From NCBI GenBank assembly GCA_030597435.1, contig JAUVRV010000095.1, positions 1 through 8,492 on the forward strand: DNA of 8,492 nucleotides, in the 5' to 3' direction. The translations under genes and the position numbers were made by a program. Positions 1 through 5,162 of the stretch are shown in pieces (position 1 is the stretch's first letter; each line of letters opens with the position of its first letter). This DNA comes from Gemmatimonadales bacterium (GTDB taxonomy: Bacteria; Gemmatimonadota; Gemmatimonadetes; Gemmatimonadales; GWC2-71-9). The notes below the pieces were generated by a model. The model made no database searches and had not been told where the DNA came from. It worked only from the letters and a program-made list of their open reading frames with translations.

Positions 1-441
1 CGACGTCCCCGTGATGACAACTGGAGTCTGGCTCAGATCGTTGAACACCTGGCCATTTCCATAGACGTGGTCGCAGCCGGATTCGAGGAGTGCGCCGACG
101 GAGACTGTATGGACCGTGAGGCCACGCCCGAACAGGCCCTGATGCGCCATGTGATGTTGGGGGCTGGTGAGTTTCCCAAGGGAATGAGGGCTCCCGACTA
201 CAGCTATCCCAGTGACGACCCCGACCCAGAGTTGGCGCAAGCAAATTTCCGCATGGCGATAGAGCGGACGCGTACCCTGGTGGAGGACTGGCCCGAAGAG
301 CGCAAGACAGGCCGATTCCTGAGGCATCCGAGCATTGGCGATCTGAATCTTCCGGAGTGGGTGCGGTTCCACTACGTCCACTGTTCGTTGCATGCGAGGC
401 AGATAGAGAAATGGTTGATCTGGCTACGAGCCGCCAGCTAG
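1..441 (+). CDS. DinB-like / DUF1569-type protein, 5'-truncated
   Basis: The frame is open from the first base of the window to a TAG stop, giving 146 visible residues; the true start lies upstream. Near the visible N-terminus is a W-S-L-A-Q-I-V-E-H-L segment (His16), typical of the first helix of DinB-superfamily four-helix bundles. Near the C-terminus, RHPSIGDLNLPEWVRFHY is followed by HCSLHARQ (His127 and His131). This matches the DUF1569 pattern of 'HP..G.L...EW.RFHY.H..HH.RQ'. The three histidines are in the right places for the usual metal triad of the superfamily. Some members are thiol transferases or hydrolases, but the substrate here is unknown. The internal GTG at 67 is not a likely start because homology extends upstream of it. 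The gene converges on thrB and their stop codons overlap. Confidence 0.75.
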   Translation, partial: RRPRDDNWSLAQIVEHLAISIDVVAAGFEECADGDCMDREATPEQALMRHVMLGAGEFPKGMRAPDYSYPSDDPDPELAQANFRMAIERTRTLVEDWPEERKTGRFLRHPSIGDLNLPEWVRFHYVHCSLHARQIEKWLIWLRAAS

Positions 442-1301
442 CGTACTTCGGACCCTCCTGTGACAACTTCGGGAGCAGCGGCGGTTGCGTTGCCTCCCAC
501 CGTCAGTATTGCATCCGTCATCGCACGGGCGACGTCTGATGCCACCGCCTTGGGAGTAACCGCCAGGATCCCAGATCCCGCCCCGGATATCGTCACGCCG
601 TAGGCCCCCGCCTCCAAGCCGGCAAGCACAGCCTGGTCAAAACCTACGATCAGCTGTTTGCGGTGCGGGACCGCAATGCGGTCGTCCATGCCATGACGTA
701 TGAGGTCACCGTCTCCCTGCGTGAGGCCGAGTAGCAGTGCTGCCGACCGGGATGCCTGAGATATTGCGTCTTCGCGTGAAACCCGCGGGGGCAGGATTGC
801 CCGGGCTGCCTGAGTACTCGAGAGCTGGTCCGGTATTGCCAGGGCCACACCGAGAGTATGGTGAAATCGCAGCTCGGTTGGCCGGTGAGCGACGAGCACC
901 AGACCTCCATATACCGCCGGACCGGCGTTGTCCGGGTGACCCTCGAGCATCTCCGCACTGGCGAAAACGGCGTCGCGGTCGACGGGTTCATCACCGGCGA
1001 GACGCGACAACACCAGCCCGGCAACGCGTGCCGCGGCGGATGATCCCAATCCGCGGCACAACGGTATGGATGATTGAACCTCGAGCTGCATACCCTGGGG
1101 CACCGCACCACCGAGCGCCAACAGCAAGAAGTCCTCGTCCGGGGTGATTCCCTCTAGTGTACCGGCGTATGTCGTGCCACCGTCACCTTCGACCAGCCGC
1201 GCCTCGAGCCAGAAGTCCAAGGCCAAGCCGAGGCAGTCGAATCCGGCACCCAGGTTGGATGTCGAGGCGGGTACACGAACACGCAGGCTTGGCACGGGCA
1301 T
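438..1301 (-). CDS. thrB: Homoserine kinase (ThrB), GHMP kinase family
   Basis: This 287-residue cytosolic enzyme phosphorylates L-homoserine with ATP in threonine biosynthesis. Three GHMP motifs are visible. The N-terminal one is PASTSNLGAGFD (about residues 11-22). The ATP-binding glycine/serine loop is IPLCRGLGSSAAA (79-91). The C-terminal glycine-rich motif is VTISGAGSG (236-244). EGHPDNAGPAVYGG (120-133) and SRSAALLLGL (184-193) are typical of ThrB rather than of other GHMP kinases. Length is close to the family's usual 300 or so. The ATG at 1301 has no Shine-Dalgarno sequence but has a -10-like element close upstream, so the transcript may be leaderless. No thrA or thrC is in the window. 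The stop codon shares CTAG (438-441) with the convergent DinB-like gene. Confidence 0.93.
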   Translation of the reverse strand: MPVPSLRVRVPASTSNLGAGFDCLGLALDFWLEARLVEGDGGTTYAGTLEGITPDEDFLLLALGGAVPQGMQLEVQSSIPLCRGLGSSAAARVAGLVLSRLAGDEPVDRDAVFASAEMLEGHPDNAGPAVYGGLVLVAHRPTELRFHHTLGVALAIPDQLSSTQAARAILPPRVSREDAISQASRSAALLLGLTQGDGDLIRHGMDDRIAVPHRKQLIVGFDQAVLAGLEAGAYGVTISGAGSGILAVTPKAVASDVARAMTDAILTVGGNATAAAPEVVTGGSEVR

Positions 1302-1305
1302 AGTT

Positions 1306-1313
1306 CAAAGATA
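1306..1313 (-). promoter_or_regulatory. Candidate -10 element just upstream of thrB
   Basis: Reading on the minus strand, TATCTTTG ends 4 nt before the thrB ATG. The hexamer TATCTT fits TANNNT and ends 6 nt before the ATG, so transcription would start at or next to the start codon. No purine-rich Shine-Dalgarno sequence is present. No convincing -35 hexamer was found at 16-18 bp. The same 8 bases also fit the TAnnTTTG element of Bacteroidota, but nothing else in the window supports that phylum. This is inferred from position and motif only. Confidence 0.35.
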
Positions 1314-1332
1314 TAACAGCCGGGGCCAGGTA

Positions 1333-1364
1333 ACCCGGCATCCCGGTTACCCGGTGTCCCGGCC
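1333..1364. repeat. Tandem array, 8-bp period, 4 copies
   Basis: Four adjacent 8-mers follow the pattern WCCCGGNN: ACCCGGCA, TCCCGGTT, ACCCGGTG and TCCCGGCC. The segment also carries inverted repeats. GGTAACC (1329-1335) pairs with GGTTACC (1345-1351), and GCCGGG (1319-1324) pairs with CCCGGC (1334-1339). It lies in the non-coding spacer upstream of thrB. Confidence 0.75.
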
Positions 1365-1370
1365 ACACCA

Positions 1371-1420
1371 CCCATCGTCCTCCATCGTCCTTCATCGTCC
1401 TTCTTCGTCGTTCATCGTCT
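1371..1420. repeat. Tandem array, 10-bp period, 5 copies
   Basis: Five consecutive 10-mers are variants of TTCATCGTCC: CCCATCGTCC, TCCATCGTCC, TTCATCGTCC, TTCTTCGTCG and TTCATCGTCT. There are no spacers between units, so it is not a CRISPR array. The end of the array, CGTTCATCGT (1409-1418), has a perfect 10-bp inverted copy, ACGATGAACG, at 1501-1510. Together these enclose the two heptamer arrays that follow. Confidence 0.85.
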
Positions 1421-1430
1421 GCAACCGCTG

Positions 1431-1451
1431 CACGTTGCACGTTTCACGTTT
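1431..1451. repeat. Tandem heptamer array CACGTTK, 3 copies
   Basis: CACGTTG is followed by two copies of CACGTTT and then a CAACC remnant. The array starts inside a 10-bp direct repeat, CCGCTGCACG (1425-1434), which recurs at 1494-1503. A small inverted repeat GCAAC/GTTGC (1421-1425 and 1434-1438) overlaps it. Confidence 0.75.
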
Positions 1452-1456
1452 CAACC

Positions 1457-1491
1457 GCACCCCGCACCCCGCACCCCGCACCCCGCACCCT
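1457..1491. repeat. Tandem heptamer array GCACCCC, 4 perfect copies plus one variant
   Basis: Four perfect GCACCCC units run from 1457 to 1484 and are followed by GCACCCT (1485-1491). This array has the same 7-bp period as the neighbouring CACGTTK array but an unrelated unit. It is bounded on the right by the second copy of CCGCTGCACG. No gene is visible between 1302 and 1555; the remainder of the spacer (1511-1555) holds no recognisable feature. Confidence 0.85.
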
Positions 1492-1555
1492 CCCCGCTGC
1501 ACGATGAACGTCCTGTCCCTACTGCCCCGCGCCGGCCAAAGTCCCAACAGTATTC

Positions 1556-2197
1556 CTACGATTCACTCGCGGCGTCGTACACGCGCCGGAACTCGAGTGG
1601 TTGTGGCATCCTGTCGATCTCGAGCCGAGTTATGACGTAGAGTTGATCCGTGTCGGTTGCAATCATGTACTCTTCCGTGATCTTCCCGCCGCCATCGATC
1701 TTCCGCTCCACGATGAAGTACTTTCCCTTCCAACCAGCCTTGATCTCCATCCTGGCTCCAGCCTGCAGCTCTTGCTTCAACGCTCGGCCGTCGGTGTGCA
1801 GTAGCAGTGAACGTCCCTGGTTGTATATCAGCGTGATGGTGGAGTCACCCTGTTGCAGGTCGATGCGTCGTACGGCTTGCCTGACCATGTCCATGGTTTG
1901 GCGCATTCTCTCAGGATCCATCGTGCCACCGGCCATACCGCCCCGTCCGCCCCGCATCCCACCACCCCCACCGCCACTTGGCCTCGTACCGCCACTCGGC
2001 CTCGTACCGCCACCTGCCTGTGCCATCTGGTCCATTTGTTCGCGAGGATCGTCACTCTCCTCGGCGTTGAGCAGCCAGGTTCCCGAGAGATTGACATCCT
2101 GGGGTGCAACCGGATCAAACTGCTGCGACGAGCTGCAGCCCATGATGATCGCACTCAGCAGTACGCCTAGGGACAGGATCTTCGTGTTCCCGTTCAT
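1556..2197 (-). CDS. Putative outer-membrane/periplasmic lipoprotein with Gly/Met/Arg-rich insert
   Basis: The 213-residue product starts MNGNTKILSLGVLLSAIIMGC, a type II signal peptide with Cys21 as the lipidation site. A LSGTWLLNAEESDDP segment follows (about 38-52). It is the start of a beta-rich domain common in uncharacterised secreted proteins of Acidobacteriota and Gemmatimonadota. The next 40 or so residues are low complexity: tandem RPSGGT units, a run of six glycines and MRGGRGGMAGG. The rest is a conserved-looking beta domain ending in EFRRVYD. ATG at 2197 is preferred over the TTG at 2206 because GGAAAGGA (2208-2215) sits 10 nt before the ATG but only 1 nt before the TTG. There are no enzyme motifs and the function is unknown. 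It is transcribed away from the ECF sigma gene, so it could share control with it. Confidence 0.75.
   Translation of the reverse strand: MNGNTKILSLGVLLSAIIMGCSSSQQFDPVAPQDVNLSGTWLLNAEESDDPREQMDQMAQAGGGTRPSGGTRPSGGGGGGMRGGRGGMAGGTMDPERMRQTMDMVRQAVRRIDLQQGDSTITLIYNQGRSLLLHTDGRALKQELQAGARMEIKAGWKGKYFIVERKIDGGGKITEEYMIATDTDQLYVITRLEIDRMPQPLEFRRVYDAASES
1971..2013. repeat. 18-bp coding tandem repeat in the lipoprotein gene
   Basis: Two 18-bp units (1971-1988 and 1989-2006) differ at one base and are followed by a partial third. On the minus strand they encode RPSGGT repeated in frame. An 18-bp period preserves the reading frame, so copy number could vary without destroying the gene. Confidence 0.7.
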
Positions 2198-2351
2198 TCC
2201 TACCAATTCCTTTCCGGTCAGAGTCGGTCCGATGAGAGGAGCCCCACGGCACCTTCTGGACTAAAGACAGCCGGGCCCCGCCAACCGTTAGCTTTCAGCA
2301 CGTCGCTCGTATGACGCGTAGGATTAATGAGCCCTCATACCGCCTAACGTT
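2198..2351. promoter_or_regulatory. Divergent promoter spacer between lipoprotein and ECF sigma genes
   Basis: This non-coding stretch must hold promoters for both directions. On the + strand, AACC (2283-2286) and CGTC (2301-2304) are 14 bp apart and resemble an ECF-type -35/-10 pair, though the spacing is short. TAGGAT (2319-2324) is a housekeeping-like -10 without a clear -35. CGTTAG (2286-2291) and CTAACG (2344-2349) form an inverted pair, and ATGAG-CC-CTCAT (2327-2338) is a small near-palindrome that could be an operator. None of these is strong enough to name a regulator. Confidence 0.4.
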
Positions 2352-2364
2352 TTGGGAGGGATAG

Positions 2365-2418
2365 GTGTCCTTCTCTATAGACTCCCGCATAGTGCCGGTT
2401 CTCGGGGTACCAGCTTGA
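2365..2418 (+). CDS. Possible 17-codon leader ORF, or the displaced 5' end of the sigma gene
   Basis: GTG at 2365 is preceded by the strongest ribosome binding site of the region, GGGAGGG (2354-2360), with good spacing. The frame encodes MSFSIDSRIVPVLGVPA and stops at TGA 2416-2418, which overlaps an in-frame TTG of the sigma gene (2415-2417) as TTGA. It may be a coupling leader peptide. Alternatively, one missing G in the GGGG run at 2404-2407 has split the true sigma start from its body. Adding one G there would fuse this frame to the sigma frame. The peptide has no recognised family. Confidence 0.3.
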   Translation: MSFSIDSRIVPVLGVPA

Positions 2419-2984
2419 GATTGGGTCCCGGGACCTCTGATGCCTCGTTGGTCCGGAAGGCCCGTCGGGGTGACGCGGTTGCGTTCGAAGGCCTGGTACG
2501 ACGTCACTATCGGGCCGCATATTCGGTGGCGCTGGCGATCTTGGGGAGTGCGATGGACGCGGAAGACGTGTGTCAGGACGCGTTCATCCGGGCGTTGGAG
2601 CGGTTGGACGACTGTCGCAATCCGGGCAAGTTCGCCGCATGGTTACTCCAGATAGTGCGCAACCGGGCGCGCAACTACATCGACTACCGGCGGGTTCGCG
2701 AGACGGTCGAACTGGACAAGGTTGCAGCCGCCGGTGGGGTCAAGACAGATGACGGCGTGGAACAGGCAGAATTGCGAGGAACCCTGCAACAGGCGCTGTC
2801 TGAGCTAACCGAACTGCAGCGACAAGTAATACTGTTGCACGACCTGGAGGGGTGGAAACATCGGGAGATTGCTGAGAGTTTGGCTGTGTCAGAGGTAGCA
2901 TCAAGACAGCACCTGTTCAATGCGCGCCGCAAGCTGCGGGACTTACTGGGCCAGGAACTGCTGGAGGAGTACACGAATGGATGA
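2415..2984 (+). CDS. ECF-type RNA polymerase sigma factor
   Basis: This cytoplasmic transcription factor recruits RNA polymerase to stress promoters. From the chosen TTG it has 189 residues. Sigma region 2 runs from about AFEGLVRRHYR to FAAWLLQIVRNRARNYIDYRR (about 23-93) and includes the region 2.2 signature DAEDVCQDAFIRA (48-60). A variable linker follows. Region 4 is LSELTELQRQVILLHDLEGWKHREIAESLAVSEVASRQHLFNARRKL split across residues about 128-173, with its helix-turn-helix. There is no region 1.1 or 3, as expected for ECF factors. The start is uncertain: the frame is open back to a TTG at 2352, which lacks a Shine-Dalgarno sequence. TTG 2415 overlaps the stop of the leader ORF and has GGGG 7 nt before it. 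The stop overlaps the next gene by 8 nt. Confidence 0.88.
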   Translation: MRLGPGTSDASLVRKARRGDAVAFEGLVRRHYRAAYSVALAILGSAMDAEDVCQDAFIRALERLDDCRNPGKFAAWLLQIVRNRARNYIDYRRVRETVELDKVAAAGGVKTDDGVEQAELRGTLQQALSELTELQRQVILLHDLEGWKHREIAESLAVSEVASRQHLFNARRKLRDLLGQELLEEYTNG

Positions 2985-3333
2985 AGATCGCGTAGATCTG
3001 TCGTCGTTGGATCCGACCCAAGATCGGGGAAAGTTCGAAGCGGCGATTGCCTCAATCCAGGCCGCCGCGGCTCCCGGACTGATGTCACGGCGTGAGCGGA
3101 ACAGTCCACTGGCGCAACTGGTACAGCTTAGAAGGCCGATGCTGGCTGCCGCAAGCGTGGCGGTAATCGTTTCGGCCGCAGTGCTCATGCGAGTCCAGAT
3201 TCCCGAGACCACCAACGCAACCGACGGAATAGCAGAGGCGCTTGGTGTGCCAAGCGTCTTGGCGTTGGGCGTACAGAACGAACGGGTGCCAACCTTCTCC
3301 GAGCTGTTCACAGCCTTTGAGGGGAATCAGTGA
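2977..3333 (+). CDS. Small single-pass membrane protein, probable anti-sigma factor
   Basis: The 118-residue product starts at ATG 2977, 7 nt after an excellent GGAGGAG (2963-2969) that lies inside the end of the sigma gene. Residues 1-53 are polar and charged (including a LDPTQD segment at 11-16) and should be cytoplasmic. One hydrophobic helix spans about 55-72, and a tail of about 45 residues follows, probably periplasmic. Position after an ECF sigma gene, translational coupling and topology point to an anti-sigma factor that holds the sigma at the membrane. No sequence family was recognised. It has no His or Cys, so it is not a zinc-binding (ZAS) anti-sigma factor. Its stop overlaps the next start as GTGA. 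Confidence 0.65.
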   Translation: MDEDRVDLSSLDPTQDRGKFEAAIASIQAAAAPGLMSRRERNSPLAQLVQLRRPMLAAASVAVIVSAAVLMRVQIPETTNATDGIAEALGVPSVLALGVQNERVPTFSELFTAFEGNQ

Positions 3334-3758
3334 GCGGCGGAACAAAGCCGACTCGGCGAGTGCCAGTTCAGGGGCTCTTCCTGGTAACTGTCGTCTTTGT
3401 GGCGGGGTTGTTGGTGGGCGGTGCTATCGAGCGAGTTAGAGTCTCACGAACGGGACCCATGCGGCCGTTCATGGAGAACCGCGGACCTATTCCCGGGCCC
3501 TTCGGAAGGCTAGATCTGACTGAGGAGCAACGGGACAGAATCGTCGCGATTTTCGATGCAGGGCGTCCACTCACCGATTCGATCATGCAAGAGGTAATGC
3601 CTCTCCTCACGGCGATAAACGATTCGATTCGCAATGAGATCCGTGACATCCTCACGCCCGAACAACTAGCGCAGCTCGAGCGAGAGTTTGAGAGAAGAGG
3701 CTTGGGTAAAGAGGACTTTGGACGACGTTGGCGTCCCGGCCCACCGCCCCAGAGATAG
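3330..3758 (+). CDS. Membrane-anchored Spy/CpxP/CnrX-like periplasmic sensor or chaperone
   Basis: The 142-residue product starts at GTG 3330, with GAGGGG 5 nt upstream and a 4-nt GTGA overlap with the preceding gene. An N-terminal hydrophobic helix (about 14-33) anchors it. The periplasmic part is mostly helical and carries two LTxxQ-type motifs, LTEEQRDRI (63-71) and LTPEQLAQL (108-116). These are the hallmark of the Spy/CpxP/ZraP/CnrX helical-hairpin group. The C-terminal tail is rich in Arg and Pro. CnrX uses histidines to bind metal, but this protein contains no His and no Cys, so sensing of misfolded protein or another envelope signal is more likely. As the third gene of the sigma cassette it probably modulates the anti-sigma factor. 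The TAG stop lies within the hairpin that follows. Confidence 0.75.
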   Translation: MSGGTKPTRRVPVQGLFLVTVVFVAGLLVGGAIERVRVSRTGPMRPFMENRGPIPGPFGRLDLTEEQRDRIVAIFDAGRPLTDSIMQEVMPLLTAINDSIRNEIRDILTPEQLAQLEREFERRGLGKEDFGRRWRPGPPPQR

Positions 3759-3766
3759 GGGCGGTG
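3742..3766. terminator. Hairpin between convergent operons, possible bidirectional terminator
   Basis: CACCGCCCC (3742-3750) and GGGGCGGTG (3758-3766) form a perfect 9-bp GC-rich stem with the 7-nt loop AGAGATA. It sits at the junction of the convergent sigma cassette and exporter operon, and includes the stop codon of the Spy-like gene. No U-rich tract follows in either direction, so it is not a textbook intrinsic terminator. It could block 3' exonucleases or pause polymerase. Confidence 0.5.
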
Positions 3767-3786
3767 AACCCACTGAGAGGCGAGCG

Positions 3787-5130
3787 CTAGGGACCGCGAG
3801 GTCGGCCACCACCCATTCCCATACCACCGCCACCCCCCCCAGCTGCTCCACCGGCTGATTGGGTACCGCCACTTTGCAGGACCAGGACCGTATCGCTCGC
3901 GCTAAGGCCCGATACAATCTCAACGTAGTTGAGGTCGGTCAGACCGGTGCGAATGGGTACCGCGCGTATCTCGCCGTTCTTCATGGTGAACACGACAAAA
4001 TCCCCACCGACGAGGTCATTGCTTATGGATACCACAGGTTGTCTGTCCTGTGCTCCGCCGAATGCACCGGCGGCATGGTCGGGGTCCATGGCCGGTCGTG
4101 ACGCGAGAGCTGCATCGTCGCCAGGCGCGGAGTGAGCCGCGGCCCGCGCCTGGTCCAGTTGTGATTGCACCGCAGCGGAATCGAGTCCCAAAACACCGGC
4201 TGCAGACGCGTAGTCACGCTCGGTGCGAAGCGCCTCATTCGGTATTGCCAACACTCCCCGTCGGTTGCCCACGGTGATCTCTACCTCGGCGCTCATGCCC
4301 GGCCGCAGCAAGCCATCACTGTTGGGAATTCGGACCAGAACCGGGAACATGGTGACATTCTGTGCCACTTGCGCCTGAGGTTCGATCTTCAAGACCCGGC
4401 CGCGGAACGGTCGGTTGGGATAAGCGTCGACCCTCATCGTTGCAGTCATGTTGGGCTGGATCTGTCCGATGTCAGTCTCATCCACCAGCGTTCTGACCTG
4501 GACCGTGTCGAGGTTGGCCATTTGCAACAGTACGGTGCCACCGCTGGCTCCCTGGGTAGCCGACGTGATTACGGTGCCTTCCTCGACGTTCTTGACGATC
4601 ACGACTCCGGTGATGGGAGATCTCACGTCGGTGTCTTCAGCCGAGATGCGAGCGTCTTCGAGAGATCTCTCAGCCCGCACAATTGAGGCCTCGCCACTAG
4701 CTACGGCGAGCTTTGCGTCGTCGTACTCCTGCTCGGTGATCGATTCTGTCTGGTGCAGTGCTTCAGAACGGCGCAGTTGTGACTGCGCATTCTCTAGTTG
4801 TGCTTGGGCCAGTACCAGATCGGCCTCGGCCTGACGCAGCGTTGCCTGCGGTATTCGCGGGTCGATCTGCACCAACAGATTACCGGCCTGTACGTAGTCC
4901 CCGGTCTCTACCCTCATTTGGAAGATCTCACCGGAGGCCTTCGACTTGACCTCAACCGTTCTAATCGGCTCTATCGAACCGGCGGCACTAACCGATAACG
5001 AAATGTTGCGTTCGGATACCGGTACCAATCGGTAGACCAATTCGACTGTCTCTTCTTCGCACGCGACCGTGAACGGTAGTATCGTGACGGATACCACACT
5101 CAACAGTCTCGTGATGGTCCTGCTTTTCAT
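3787..5130 (-). CDS. MacA/HlyD-type periplasmic adaptor protein (adaptor 2)
   Basis: This 447-residue adaptor would link a MacB-type permease to an outer-membrane TolC-like channel. The N-terminus is a short hydrophobic stretch ending LPFTVAC, so Cys24 may be lipidated, although Thr at -3 is a weak lipobox. Domains in order: beta-barrel start with GSIEPIRTVEV (51-61), first lipoyl half with SGEI..M.VETGD (66-78), helical hairpin coiled coil (about 93-165), second lipoyl half with VRSPITGVV (169-177), beta-barrel (about 205-290) and a membrane-proximal domain. The last is interrupted by a low-complexity Ala-rich insert (about 306-370) and resumes at FVVFTMKNGEI. The C-terminus is a GGGGGGMGMGGG tail. 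GGGAGGA lies 4 nt before the ATG. It is a close paralogue of the adaptor at 6859-8367 and is the last gene of the operon. Confidence 0.87.
   Translation of the reverse strand: MKSRTITRLLSVVSVTILPFTVACEEETVELVYRLVPVSERNISLSVSAAGSIEPIRTVEVKSKASGEIFQMRVETGDYVQAGNLLVQIDPRIPQATLRQAEADLVLAQAQLENAQSQLRRSEALHQTESITEQEYDDAKLAVASGEASIVRAERSLEDARISAEDTDVRSPITGVVIVKNVEEGTVITSATQGASGGTVLLQMANLDTVQVRTLVDETDIGQIQPNMTATMRVDAYPNRPFRGRVLKIEPQAQVAQNVTMFPVLVRIPNSDGLLRPGMSAEVEITVGNRRGVLAIPNEALRTERDYASAAGVLGLDSAAVQSQLDQARAAAHSAPGDDAALASRPAMDPDHAAGAFGGAQDRQPVVSISNDLVGGDFVVFTMKNGEIRAVPIRTGLTDLNYVEIVSGLSASDTVLVLQSGGTQSAGGAAGGGGGGMGMGGGRPRGP
4921..4945. repeat. Longest noticed identical DNA tract shared by the two adaptor genes (copy 1)
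   Basis: These 25 bases recur identically at 8158-8182, at the same codons of the other adaptor (the VKSKASGEIF region). Beyond this tract the two copies differ mainly at third codon positions. This fits an older gene duplication under purifying selection, or local gene conversion, rather than a recent copy. Confidence 0.7.
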
Positions 5131-5162
5131 TTGTTCCTCCCGAATTCCCGACCCTGTACGTG

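Larger units (their letters stand above)
1409..1510. repeat. 10-bp inverted repeat enclosing the heptamer arrays
   Basis: CGTTCATCGT at 1409-1418 is the exact reverse complement of ACGATGAACG at 1501-1510. The 82 bp between them hold the CACGTTK and GCACCCC heptamer arrays and both copies of CCGCTGCACG. The inverted arrangement could be a folded RNA or single-stranded DNA element, or a by-product of repeat growth in both orientations. Confidence 0.5.

Noticed and set aside
1306..1313. TAnnTTTG as evidence for a Bacteroidota host
   Set aside because: A single 8-base match is easily found by chance, and GC content and gene content do not suggest that phylum.
1371..1491. CRISPR-like short repeat array
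   Set aside because: Units of 7 and 10 bp are directly tandem with no spacers, and there are no cas genes. They are microsatellite-like arrays.
1650..2264. 204-residue + strand open frame opposite the lipoprotein gene
   Set aside because: It is the antisense shadow of the Gly/Pro-rich lipoprotein gene. The protein is proline/serine low complexity with no family resemblance, while the minus frame has a signal peptide, lipobox and a ribosome binding site.
2920..2976. Earlier start for the anti-sigma candidate inside the sigma gene
   Set aside because: The extension would read through sigma region 4 codons in another frame. ATG 2977 has a near-perfect GGAGGAG 7 nt upstream.
2684..3109. 141-residue minus-strand frame across the sigma/anti-sigma junction
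   Set aside because: It is antisense to clear sigma region 4 coding sequence and is Ser/Arg-rich without motifs.
3330..3758. Calling the third cassette gene a metal sensor (CnrX)
   Set aside because: The histidine ligands used by CnrX are absent: the protein has no His or Cys. Only the fold group and anchor are supported.
3787..5130. Adaptor 2 as a pseudogene copy
   Set aside because: The frame is intact with all domains, a good ribosome binding site, and mainly synonymous differences from adaptor 1 in the conserved core.
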